Made by a program: the position numbers and the translations under genes. From CAYVQE01 sp964633205 (lineage in GTDB: Bacteria; Myxococcota; B64-G9), in the NCBI GenBank assembly GCA_964633205.1, contig CAZWFN010000144.1, positions 1-15,803 on the forward strand: 15,803 bases of DNA, given 5' to 3'. This document shows positions 8,801-14,022 of this stretch, piece after piece (the stretch's first letter is position 1; the number at the start of each line of letters is the position of its first letter). Under the pieces are notes generated by a model. The model was not told the origin of the DNA and ran no database searches. It worked only from the letters and a program-made list of their open reading frames with translations.

Positions 8801-10035
8801 GCCGCCGACAGCTTCAGCGCCAGGCGGCCCTGCCCGGGCAGGTCGCCTCCGGCCGGCGGCCGCAAGTCGGCGGCTTCGATCTCCAAGCGCCCATCGCGCA
8901 GCACCATGCCCGCCGGCAGGCGCTGGGCCAAGCCGGGCACCGCTTCGCTGTTCGCCACCAGCCGGGCCCGATCCAGCACCGGCAGCGGGTCCGTGTCCGG
9001 CCCGCGATCGAGCAGGCTGGCATCCAGCTCACCGCGCACCGCTCCGTCCAGCAGGTCGAGATCGGCGACGCGCAGCCGGGTGCGGCCGGCCTCGGGGTCG
9101 AAGTCCAGCCGGGCGTCGAGCCGCGCCAGCGGGCCGGCGGCCGGCCAGCTCGGATCCAGCTCCTGGTGTTCGACGGCGGCGGCGAGCTCCAGTGCGATGG
9201 CACCGGGCGCTGTCGACTTCAGCTTCAGCTGGACCGCCAGTCGGGCCCCGCGGCGCCGGGCCGCCGGTGTGCCCGGCTCGCGCTCGATCACCAGCTGCAC
9301 GCCTTCGGGCGCCAGTCCGCCGGCGCGCAGCGCGCAGTCGAGCCCGCGGTCGAGCGTGCTCAGCCGACCGGCGATGCCCAGCGGGCCGAGCCGCGTCCGG
9401 CGCAGCAACCGATCGCCGTCGACCTCGAGCAGCTCCAGCTCCACCCCGGAGACGTCCAGCTCGGCCACCGCCAGCGGCGGCAGGCCGCGCTCCAGCAGCG
9501 CCGACAGCGGTGGGGCCTCGGCCGGCGCGACGTCCGGCTCCCGCTCGGGCGCCGCGCGGCCCGCCGGCAGCAGCAAGCGATCCAGGGAGCTGCGGCCGGT
9601 CGCGTCGCGCACCAGGTGCAAGCGCAGCCCCCGGATGCGCAGCGGCGCCAGCCGCGGCCGGCCGGCCAGCAGTCCGCCCAGGCTCCAGCCGACCTCCAGC
9701 GCGTCGATCTGCAGCAGGTCGGACGCGAAGCGGGCATCGACCGCCGGCGCCCGCAAGCGCAGCCCGCCCAGCTCCACCCCGGAAAACAGCGACAGCGCCG
9801 CCGCGTCGATCTCGAGCCGCAGACCGGTGGCCGCTGCCACCCGCGCCAGCGCGCGCTCTCGCACCACCGGTCGCTCGAGCGCCTCGACCGCGCCCAGCAA
9901 GGCGATCACCAGCCCGGCCACCACCACCAGCAAGCCCAGCGGCAGCCACAGCGCCAGCCTTCGACCCAGGCGGCGCCCGGCTGCCCGCCCGCTCGAGCCG
10001 TGCTCTCGTCCTGCGGTCCCGTCCACCCCGGCCAT
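5878..10035 (-). CDS. Giant AsmA/YdbH-like inner-membrane-anchored bridge protein
   Basis: This 1385-residue protein starts at ATG 10035, which has AGGAGGAG 5 nt upstream; an in-frame ATG at 10086 lacks such a site. A short Arg-rich cytoplasmic N-terminus is followed by one transmembrane helix (residues 27-50, LALWLPLGLLVVVAGLVIAL). Next comes an AsmA-type opening: RERALARVAAATGLRLEIDA, then SGVELGGLRLRAPAV. The rest is a long series of alternating beta-type segments rich in L, R, G and D with no catalytic motif, as in AsmA/TamB/YdbH bridge-like lipid-transfer proteins. The C-terminal region contains WIDPYRENPDINKIRMAL, GYPEYVRIQMRDG and RIDEIRGIPLGPILERYI; this looks like a conserved terminal module. 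It is the first gene of the operon, and its stop overlaps the lipoprotein start. Predicted role: carrying phospholipid across the periplasm, with the lipoprotein at the outer membrane. The AsmA-like fold is fairly sure; the YdbH subfamily is inference. Confidence 0.78.
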   Translation of the reverse strand: MAGVDGTAGREHGSSGRAAGRRLGRRLALWLPLGLLVVVAGLVIALLGAVEALERPVVRERALARVAAATGLRLEIDAAALSLFSGVELGGLRLRAPAVDARFASDLLQIDALEVGWSLGGLLAGRPRLAPLRIRGLRLHLVRDATGRSSLDRLLLPAGRAAPEREPDVAPAEAPPLSALLERGLPPLAVAELDVSGVELELLEVDGDRLLRRTRLGPLGIAGRLSTLDRGLDCALRAGGLAPEGVQLVIEREPGTPAARRRGARLAVQLKLKSTAPGAIALELAAAVEHQELDPSWPAAGPLARLDARLDFDPEAGRTRLRVADLDLLDGAVRGELDASLLDRGPDTDPLPVLDRARLVANSEAVPGLAQRLPAGMVLRDGRLEIEAADLRPPAGGDLPGQGRLALKLSAAAAGLQVAGQRLAMERLEARLDAELGAEAGSSLELGLTAERLERSGSATAAVDGLQVSLDVEQMRPALADPLASRGRFALNAAARRLEADAGGQRATVRGWRLEAAGQLDGGPPFALQGRMPVAAIVLDGGPAGRAELDDLMLGWRLSGLQPDFSAPAQLAVELGLGRLDAAGRGQRLRLNGLDGDLTAVVRGPTALDVQLALPIARLRAAAGGKRLDLRGLELALDGENLSWPAGEPARAGGRLRLRPAVRRLEARSPDLAATARRVRLDLELALAGGSPAGLSGGLDCGRLAATDTGSGTRLLAAERVQLDWRTSRLQLDLQRPARSRLALRIGGRIDRVRSKAGNGFSLRRLDWRIASGGLYGRLDSQLQIALAELQLDGRQLEGELNGRLKTDWRPRPPRLVTALAIAGPAGPRVELNVEGSFDPAERRLRLASRGRFERLGPLAALLPAALTRGHRLDWERLGLRFEQRGWLAGVVRGFAGWRPRLAAEPLARAAGEQHLELVVSGLDYGGAGLQLASPELALKLEGRRGRERLRAEVGLDSPRLAVVGRSGPEAAEERLSLTGLGFGAELAGRGRPGSGRMQLQLALDANGIEQPWLAGYPIGRLALRARASLERLESLRIEEIALDNPAAGTRLRLRAAVDRLRQRLAAAVAPAAGEPEDDRGERIPGRQALTLSGEWTQQLDRLGLLGQDAELAGTVRLPFEVESGDLKAFRLAGLLECAEVRASLPGAGLELAGLSGQIPILEDVALRPGAAPELLPGPPGNPYARARFADVHPFLRGDHYLALERLRAAGLELGPLAGNLRISWDTFALDQLELSAGGGRVTGQLVAEGLGGKPVLHFKGNATGIRPSGGEQVLDANANLRFQPDPLGLSGRVQVVRISSQHLLAALEWIDPYRENPDINKIRMALKIGYPEYVRIQMRDGLLSAAIELGGVAGVVRIDEIRGIPLGPILERYIAPVLDGGGKP

Positions 10036-10109
10036 CAATCTCCTCCTGGCGCCCTTTCTTTTCCCACTTCGGTCCGCCGGCCGCAACCCGGATCGGCCGG
10101 GGCCGGGAG

Positions 10110-10138
10110 TTGACCCGGCTCCGGATCCGCAGTATGCA
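10110..10138 (+). promoter_or_regulatory. Candidate sigma-70 promoter for the small ORF and ExbB-like gene
   Basis: TTGACC (10110-10115) is followed by a 17-nt spacer and TATGCA (10133-10138). The -35 box is good and the -10 box is weak (3 of 6 consensus positions). It lies in the divergent gap and points towards the plus-strand genes. If it is used, transcription begins near 10145, which excludes the ATG at 10134 as a start and favours the one at 10170. Confidence 0.35.
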
Positions 10139-10169
10139 GACGACCGACGCAGCGAAATCGGGGACCCCC

Positions 10170-10316
10170 ATGACCGAAGACTCCCACCGCCGCCGGCTGG
10201 ACGAGGAACGCATCGCCCGGGCCGCCGAGCAGGTCCGCGGCCTGCAGGCCGGCCATCAGCTCGGTTCCCACCGGCCGCTCCTGCTGCGCGCCGCCTACAC
10301 CGCCACGAGGAGGTAA
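10170..10316 (+). CDS. Small hypothetical protein upstream of the ExbB-like gene
   Basis: This 48-residue ORF starts MTEDSHRRRLDEERIARAAE and ends TATRR. It is charged, probably helical in its first half, and has no signal peptide. Its stop lies 3 nt before the ATG of the next gene, whose ribosome-binding site (GAGGAGG) lies inside this ORF, so the two could be translationally coupled. GGGGA sits 5 nt before the chosen ATG. A longer version from ATG 10134 (60 residues) lacks a ribosome-binding site and would start upstream of the predicted transcript. The protein is not recognised; it could also be an untranslated leader that happens to be open. Confidence 0.4.
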   Translation: MTEDSHRRRLDEERIARAAEQVRGLQAGHQLGSHRPLLLRAAYTATRR

Positions 10317-10319
10317 TGG

Positions 10320-10868
10320 ATGCCGTTTCTTCTGGATTGGGTCACCGGGCTGGCCGCAGCCGCGGCCATCGTCACCGTGGTGCCGCTGTTCTGGCTGATG
10401 TTCAAGGTCAACCTCAACGCACCGGTCTTCACCGCCCAGATCCTGAAGCTGGTGGCTGCCAAGAACACCGAGCGGGCCGTCAAGCTGGCCAGCGTGGCCC
10501 CCAAGGCCCCGGTCTGCCGCGGCACCAAGGCCATGCTCGAGGCATACACCCAGGGCCTGCGCGACGACCGCGGCCTGCGCGAGGCCTTCGACAACGGCGT
10601 GGCCGGCCGCGCGGGCAGCCTGGGCCGCGGCAGCGACGCGGTGGCAGCCGCCGTGGGCAAGCTCGACTGGATGATCTATCTGTCGCTGGTGTTGCTGGCC
10701 GGGGCCGCCTTCATGGCCTTCAAGCGGGATTTCGCCCTGACCGAGGCCCAGTGGGGCATCGGCATCGTCGCCCTGGTGCTGGCGGTCAACGCCCTGGTGA
10801 CCAGCCGCCGCATCGGCAAGCGGGTCGTGGAAGCGCGCGAGAAGATGGTGGCGGAGCTGGCACGCTGA
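10320..10868 (+). CDS. Three-TM inner-membrane protein of ExbB/TolQ/MotA-like layout
   Basis: This 182-residue protein has GAGGAGG ending 7 nt before its ATG. Membrane segments are predicted at about 8-28 (VTGLAAAAAIVTVVPLFWLM), 116-133 (DWMIYLSLVLLAGAAFMA) and 144-161 (QWGIGIVALVLAVNALVT). The roughly 85-residue loop between the first two reads FTAQILKLVAAKNTERAVKL, then PKAPVCRGTKAMLEAY. This resembles the cytoplasmic loop of ExbB/TolQ proteins, where residues spaced as in GNxxRAxxL...P.sP precede a variable helix. Topology and loop fit that family, but the glycine-rich second-helix signature of true ExbB/TolQ proton channels is not seen, and no ExbD/TolR partner lies nearby. It may be a degenerate or structural relative. 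It converges on the next gene with 28 nt between the stops. Confidence 0.65.
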   Translation: MPFLLDWVTGLAAAAAIVTVVPLFWLMFKVNLNAPVFTAQILKLVAAKNTERAVKLASVAPKAPVCRGTKAMLEAYTQGLRDDRGLREAFDNGVAGRAGSLGRGSDAVAAAVGKLDWMIYLSLVLLAGAAFMAFKRDFALTEAQWGIGIVALVLAVNALVTSRRIGKRVVEAREKMVAELAR

Positions 10869-10896
10869 GCCGGTCCAGCAGCCTCGATCGGCCGAG

Positions 10897-11238
10897 TCAG
10901 TCCTTGCGGTTCTGCTCGGTCTTGTCGCTCAGGGCCTCGAGGATCTGGGACAGGCGTTCACAGAAAAGGGCGCCGCGTTCCAGGCGGCGGGCGCGTTGGC
11001 CGCGGTCGCCACGCTTGCGCAGGCTCTCGAGCAGCTCGCGGATGTCTTCGAGCTGGGCGAGGTACATGTCGGCCACCTCGCGGTACATCAGAAAGGGCAC
11101 CACTCCGGCCCGGTAGGCGGCGGCCAGCACCTGGTGCACCTGCTTGCGCCGCTCGCCGCTGCCGTCGAAGGCACGGGCGATGTCGTCGATCATCTGACCG
11201 GTGTAGGTGGCCTGCTCGGCTCGCCAGTCTTCGTCCAT
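10897..11238 (-). CDS. Small soluble helical protein, unknown function
   Basis: This 113-residue protein starts MDEDWRAEQATYTGQMIDDI. GGGGAG lies 6 nt before the ATG. It has no signal peptide and no membrane segment. It is predicted nearly all helical and highly charged, with amphipathic stretches such as ADMYLAQLEDIRELLESLRK and a single Cys in GALFCERLSQILEAL. It follows the histone-like gene by 49 nt in the same direction and may share its transcript. No family is recognised; the heptad-like hydrophobic pattern suggests a helical bundle or coiled coil, perhaps an oligomer or adaptor. Confidence 0.7.
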   Translation of the reverse strand: MDEDWRAEQATYTGQMIDDIARAFDGSGERRKQVHQVLAAAYRAGVVPFLMYREVADMYLAQLEDIRELLESLRKRGDRGQRARRLERGALFCERLSQILEALSDKTEQNRKD

Positions 11239-11287
11239 GCCAGCTCCCCATCCGCCACCGCGAGCCGCTGGGATGCCGCGGCGCGTC

Positions 11288-11761
11288 TCAGAAGACCATC
11301 TTGACGATCTGGCTCATGATGTCTTCGTCGATGTCCTTGCGGATATTGGTGCCCTGGCCCTCGATGGTCAGGGTATAGGCACCCCCGGCGGCCTTGCGCG
11401 CTTTTTGCCGCGTGGCGCGCACCTTGCGGCTGGCGGTCTTGGCCTTGGCCTTGGCCTGACGGCCTTGCGGCTGGGCGGCCTTGGGCTTGCGGCCCCGCTT
11501 GGCGGGCTTGGCGGGCTCGCCGCCGGCTTCCTTCCGCCAGCGCAGCAGGCTGAGGTAGGACACCCCCAAGGCCTCGGCCGCATCCTGGGCTCTCATGCCG
11601 CTGGCGCGCTTGGCGTCGTACTCGGCCAGAAGCTTCTCCCGTTCCGCCTGGCTGTAGCCGGCCCGACCCCGGCGGCTGGTCTTCTTGGCGCCCGTCTTCT
11701 TGGCAGCACCCTTCTTGGCGGTCTTCTTTTTGGCCTTCTTGGCGGCCTTCTTCGTGGCCAT
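11288..11761 (-). CDS. Histone H1-like Lys/Ala-rich protein with embedded helix-turn-helix
   Basis: This 157-residue protein starts at ATG 11761 with AGGAGGAG 7 nt upstream, so longer versions are rejected. Residues 1-35 are a Lys/Ala tail (MATKKAAKKAKKKTAKKGAA) like the C-terminal domain of eukaryotic histone H1 and bacterial Hc1/AlgP-type proteins. Residues 36-78 form a helix-turn-helix like those of IS3-type OrfA or sigma-like domains (AAEALGVSYLSLLRWRKE). A second basic linker (80-125) includes AKRGRKPKAA, which resembles an AT-hook. The tail, residues 126-157, is non-basic and ends DIDEDIMSQIVKMVF. It should bind DNA and probably acts as a nucleoid protein or a regulator. The chimeric order of tail, helix-turn-helix, hook-like linker and acidic end is unusual. 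A plausible promoter and a dyad lie just upstream. Confidence 0.82.
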   Translation of the reverse strand: MATKKAAKKAKKKTAKKGAAKKTGAKKTSRRGRAGYSQAEREKLLAEYDAKRASGMRAQDAAEALGVSYLSLLRWRKEAGGEPAKPAKRGRKPKAAQPQGRQAKAKAKTASRKVRATRQKARKAAGGAYTLTIEGQGTNIRKDIDEDIMSQIVKMVF

Positions 11762-11779
11762 TGATAACTCCTCCTCGGC

Positions 11780-11803
11780 TGTTTGGTTAACGCCAACAAA
11801 ACA
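11780..11803 (-). promoter_or_regulatory. Operator-like dyad over the start of the histone-like transcript
   Basis: This is a 24-bp imperfect palindrome of the form TGTTT.GTT..CG..AAC.AAACA, centred on a CG step; 18 of 24 positions agree with their complement. It overlaps the -10 box and the probable transcription start of the candidate promoter at 11796-11824, a typical repressor position. The histone-like protein has its own helix-turn-helix, so autoregulation is possible. The dyad is seen in the sequence; the binding protein is inferred. Confidence 0.35.
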
Positions 11804-11824
11804 CGAGCAAGCCGATACTGTCAA
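11796..11824 (-). promoter_or_regulatory. Candidate sigma-70 promoter for the histone-like gene
   Basis: On the minus strand, TTGACA (11824-11819, perfect -35) is followed by a 17-nt spacer and TTTTGT (11801-11796, 3 of 6 consensus). Transcription would begin near 11789, giving a 5' leader of about 28 nt that contains the strong ribosome-binding site. Confidence 0.5.
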
Positions 11825-11922
11825 GCAAATGATAATAGAAAAAGGAAACCTCCATTACACAGCGCTGCTACCGCACCCAAGGGTACGGCACAAACCGCCG
11901 CCGCAACCAAAGCCAAGAGCAG

Positions 11923-11978
11923 TACCATTCCACCAGAGCTGTATACGCTATCGAAGCAGTTTCTGCGGAGGAATGGTA
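11923..11978. repeat. Spaced inverted repeat, TACCATTCC / GGAATGGTA
   Basis: TACCATTCC (11923-11931) is the exact reverse complement of GGAATGGTA (11970-11978). Counting inwards, 13 of 16 positions can pair. The arms are 38 bp apart, and a GTATAC palindrome lies between them (11941-11946). It could be a structured RNA or a relic of an element's ends; no function can be assigned. Confidence 0.4.
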
Positions 11979-12364
11979 TATACCCCGGCGAACGCATCTA
12001 TCACGGCAGCGCCGACCGGCTGGCCGCTCCCCTGCCAGCGACACGACCACAAGAGGCCAGGTGTAGCATTGCGGCAAGTCTGCCCGATCACCGTACCCTG
12101 ACGTCCGAAGCAGTTACTTCTTTATTCCCTAATGGTTACACGCACCATCGCGAATGACGCCCCAGGCGTGTAGCCTCAGCGAAACAACCATTTCTGGAAA
12201 AAACCAAAGAAAAAGAGCGGTTCAAATTTTTGTTCTTTCAAGTCAATGAGCTGGAGTCAGAGTGAACCGGTCCGACTTTTGGCCCGGATGCTGCAGTACC
12301 TAGGAGCACTGAGGACAAGATACAAGCAGGCGGCTTTTTTTGGGCAAGCAAAACAGCAGCTTGG

Positions 12365-12397
12365 CATGTAGTATTTTGGGCTACGTTTGACTACATG
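12365..12397. repeat. Perfect 8-bp inverted repeat upstream of the protease promoter
   Basis: CATGTAGT (12365-12372) and ACTACATG (12390-12397) are exact reverse complements with a 17-bp spacer. The pair ends 17 bp before the candidate -35 box of the protease gene, a position suited to an activator or repressor dimer. An 8-bp match of this kind could also arise by chance. Confidence 0.35.
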
Positions 12398-12414
12398 AAT
12401 TTACATTGGAGCGC

Positions 12415-12443
12415 TTGCAACGACATGTGGGATCTGGTACAAC
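12415..12443 (+). promoter_or_regulatory. Candidate sigma-70 promoter of the S1 protease gene
   Basis: TTGCAA (12415-12420) is followed by a 17-nt spacer and TACAAC (12438-12443). Each box matches 4 of 6 consensus positions. A TGG directly before the -10 box gives an extended -10 (TGN). The leader to the ATG at 12484 would be about 34 nt. Confidence 0.45.
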
Positions 12444-12483
12444 CCTTCAATTCGTCCGTCAGCAAAGGACAGGAGGAGGAGAC

Positions 12484-13755
12484 ATGAAGATCGAGTTTAC
12501 GGTGATTCTGATGGCCATGGCCCTGGTGGCCGCTTGTGGGGGCAACGCGCCGGACGCGCAGATCGGCGCGCAAGATCAGCCGATCATCAACGGCGAGCTG
12601 CCCGACGAACCGATGCACGACGCGGTGGTGTCGCTGCACCAGCGCGATGGGGACATGTGGTCGCCGAGCATCTTCTGCTCGGGCACCCTGGTCGCTCCCG
12701 ACGTGGTGGTCACCGCGGCCCACTGTCTGGACACCGGCCGCCACCCGCGCAAGCCCACCACCATGGCGCCCGAGGAGCTGCTGATCTTCGTCGGCGACAA
12801 CCCGGTCGACTGGGCCGAGGGCGGTGGCGCGGCCGACGACGAGCTGCACGCGGTCAGCGAGACGCTGATCCACCCCAGCTACGACAAGAGCGCCATCACC
12901 AACGACATCGCCCTGGTGCGGCTGTCCAGCGCCTCGGCCCACACCACCGTGCCCAACCTGCCGGCCAGCCTGGGCTTCACCGCCGCCGACGAGGGTGGGC
13001 TGTTGCTGAACTTCGCCGGCTTCGGCGAGGACGAGGACGGCAACTACGATCAGAAGCTGCAGATCGACGGCGTGCTGGATCACATCCAGTCGGCCAGCCA
13101 GATTTACTACGTGCAGAACGACGGCGGCCCCTGCTTCGGCGACTCGGGCGGCCCGGCCTTCGTCAAGCGCGATGGCGTGGCCTACCTGGGCGGCGTCACC
13201 TCCTACGGCGACTCCTACTGCGCCCAGTACGGCGTCTCCACCCGGGCCGATGCCTACCAGACCTTCATCAACGACTTCATCGGCACCCAGACCAGCTATT
13301 GCGGCGACGGCACTTGCGACGCCGACGAGGACTGCGTGAGCTGCGAGGCCGACTGCGGCGCCTGCGATCCGGTCTGCGGCGACGGCGTCTGCGACAGCGG
13401 CGAGGACTGCTCCAGCTGCGAGGCCGACTGCGGCGTGTGCTCCTACTGCGGCGACGGCACCTGTGACGCCGACGAGGACTGCGCGAGCTGCGAGGCCGAC
13501 TGCGGCGTGTGTCCCTACTGCGGCGACGGTACTTGCGACGCCGACGAGGACTGCGCGAGCTGCGAGGCCGACTGCGGCGCCTGCCCGTCGGCCGTCTGCG
13601 GCGACGGCGTCTGCGCCGGCGGGGCCGAGGGCGAGGACTGCAACACCTGCCCGGCCGACTGCCCCTACTTCAGCAACCCCCAGAAAAGCTCCTGCTGCGG
13701 CGACGGCATCTGCGGCTGGCGCGAAGACGCCTCCAACTGCCCCTGCGACTGCTGA
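12484..13755 (+). CDS. S1-family (trypsin-fold) serine protease lipoprotein with Cys-rich C-terminal repeats
   Basis: This 423-residue protein starts at ATG 12484 with AGGAGGAGG just upstream. The signal peptide ends in lipobox LVAAC (Cys18). QPIINGELP (about 32-40) matches the activation site at which chymotrypsin-fold zymogens are cut before I-I/V-x-G. The catalytic triad is complete: His80 in VTAAHC, Asp141 in NDIALVRL and Ser221 in GDSGGP. The residue at the base of the specificity pocket, six before the active serine, is Gly215 rather than Asp, so trypsin-like cleavage after Lys or Arg is not expected. From residue 273 the protein has six Cys-rich units of the type CGDGxC...EDCxxCxxDCGxC, probably a disulfide-braced stalk or binding module. 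A surface or secreted protease is likely, with a role in predation, nutrition or zymogen processing. The protease call is firm; the substrate is unknown. Confidence 0.93.
   Translation: MKIEFTVILMAMALVAACGGNAPDAQIGAQDQPIINGELPDEPMHDAVVSLHQRDGDMWSPSIFCSGTLVAPDVVVTAAHCLDTGRHPRKPTTMAPEELLIFVGDNPVDWAEGGGAADDELHAVSETLIHPSYDKSAITNDIALVRLSSASAHTTVPNLPASLGFTAADEGGLLLNFAGFGEDEDGNYDQKLQIDGVLDHIQSASQIYYVQNDGGPCFGDSGGPAFVKRDGVAYLGGVTSYGDSYCAQYGVSTRADAYQTFINDFIGTQTSYCGDGTCDADEDCVSCEADCGACDPVCGDGVCDSGEDCSSCEADCGVCSYCGDGTCDADEDCASCEADCGVCPYCGDGTCDADEDCASCEADCGACPSAVCGDGVCAGGAEGEDCNTCPADCPYFSNPQKSSCCGDGICGWREDASNCPCDC
13300..13752 (+). repeat. In-frame tandem repeats coding for Cys-rich units
   Basis: Six units begin with TGCGGCGACGG at 13300, 13375, 13447, 13519, 13597 and 13696. 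They are 75, 72, 72, 78, 99 and 57 bp long. Units 3 and 4 are almost identical over their first 60 bases, including synonymous positions, which suggests recent duplication. The last two units have diverged. All lengths are multiples of three, so the reading frame is kept. Confidence 0.9.
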
Positions 13756-13767
13756 GGCCCGCGGGCC

Positions 13768-13799
13768 CGGGGCCTGCAGGCCAAGACCTGCAGGCCCGG
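13768..13799 (+). terminator. Strong hairpin after the protease gene
   Basis: The two arms, 13768-13780 and 13787-13799, pair at 12 of 13 positions around a 6-nt loop (CCAAGA). Both arms contain the palindrome CCTGCAGG. It begins 13 nt after the stop codon. There is no T tract, so it may be an intrinsic terminator of the GC-rich type or a 3'-end stabiliser. Confidence 0.45.
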
Positions 13800-13916
13800 C
13801 CCCGCAGCCCCCGCTGAATCGCCCCTGCCCCTCAGCTGCCCCAGCTTCTCCGCCTGCCGCGGCTGAACCAGCACCAGGCCCTGGCCCCTCGCTGGCCGGC
13901 CGCTCGCTCGCGGGCC

Positions 13917-13963
13917 GCATTCCAAACCGGGATAGCGCCATCGCTGGCATTCCGAATCGGAAT
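13917..13963 (+). promoter_or_regulatory. Paired dyads, likely enhancer sites for a sigma-54 activator
   Basis: Two 17-bp sites, at 13917-13933 and 13947-13963, agree at 14 of 17 positions and lie exactly 30 bp apart. Both have the form ATTCC-N5-GGAAT (the first has GGGAT). They lie about 70-115 bp upstream of the expected start of the sigma-54 promoter, on the same face of the helix to within about one and a half bases. This is the usual arrangement for a bacterial enhancer-binding protein. The activator is not encoded in this window. Confidence 0.55.
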
Positions 13964-14005
13964 CCCCGGCCGTTGACAAGTCATTGAAAAACCGTCGATC
14001 GCCGG

Positions 14006-14022
14006 CTGGCACGCGCCTTGCT
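14006..14022 (+). promoter_or_regulatory. Sigma-54 (RpoN) promoter
   Basis: CTGGCACG-CGCC-TTGCT (14006-14022) matches the -24/-12 consensus YTGGCACG-N4-TTGCW at every defined position. Expected transcription start is near 14034, giving a leader of about 50 nt to the lipoprotein ATG at 14084. It lies in a non-coding gap and is correctly oriented. Such promoters need an ATP-dependent activator; paired dyads upstream fit this. Confidence 0.82.

Larger units (their letters stand above)
11825..12414. other. AT-rich gene-free stretch
   Basis: This stretch between the histone-like promoter and the protease promoter has no convincing gene. Open frames across it lack good starts and ribosome-binding sites and lose the G/C third-position bias seen in every real gene here. 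Composition shifts sharply: 12181-12240 has only 19 G/C in 60 bases, against the very GC-rich surroundings. It holds a spaced inverted repeat (11923-11978), a small hairpin (ACGCC-CCA-GGCGT, about 12157-12169), A and T runs near 12190-12240, and a T7 run at about 12334-12340. No tRNA, CRISPR or insertion-sequence gene was recognised. Confidence 0.6.

Noticed and set aside
7583..11116. Long plus-strand open frame opposite the AsmA-like gene and running through the divergent gap
   Set aside because: It is Ser/Arg/Pro-rich with no domain, and crosses two better-supported genes out of frame. It is a composition artefact.
11923..11978. Inverted repeat as terminal repeats of an insertion sequence
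   Set aside because: The arms are only 38 bp apart, with no transposase and no target-site duplication seen.
11783..12157. Plus-strand open frame of 124 codons in the AT-rich gap
   Set aside because: It starts at TTG without a ribosome-binding site and has mixed third-position usage unlike neighbouring genes.
12190..12240. GGTTCAAAT as the T-loop of a tRNA
   Set aside because: The flanking bases do not form a T stem, and no acceptor or anticodon arm can be drawn.
12363..12381. TTGGCATG as a second sigma-54 promoter
   Set aside because: The -12 half (TTGC) is missing at the right spacing.
13300..13752. Repeats as a possible CRISPR array
   Set aside because: They are in-frame, differ in length and encode Cys-rich units of the protease. 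There are no unique spacers.
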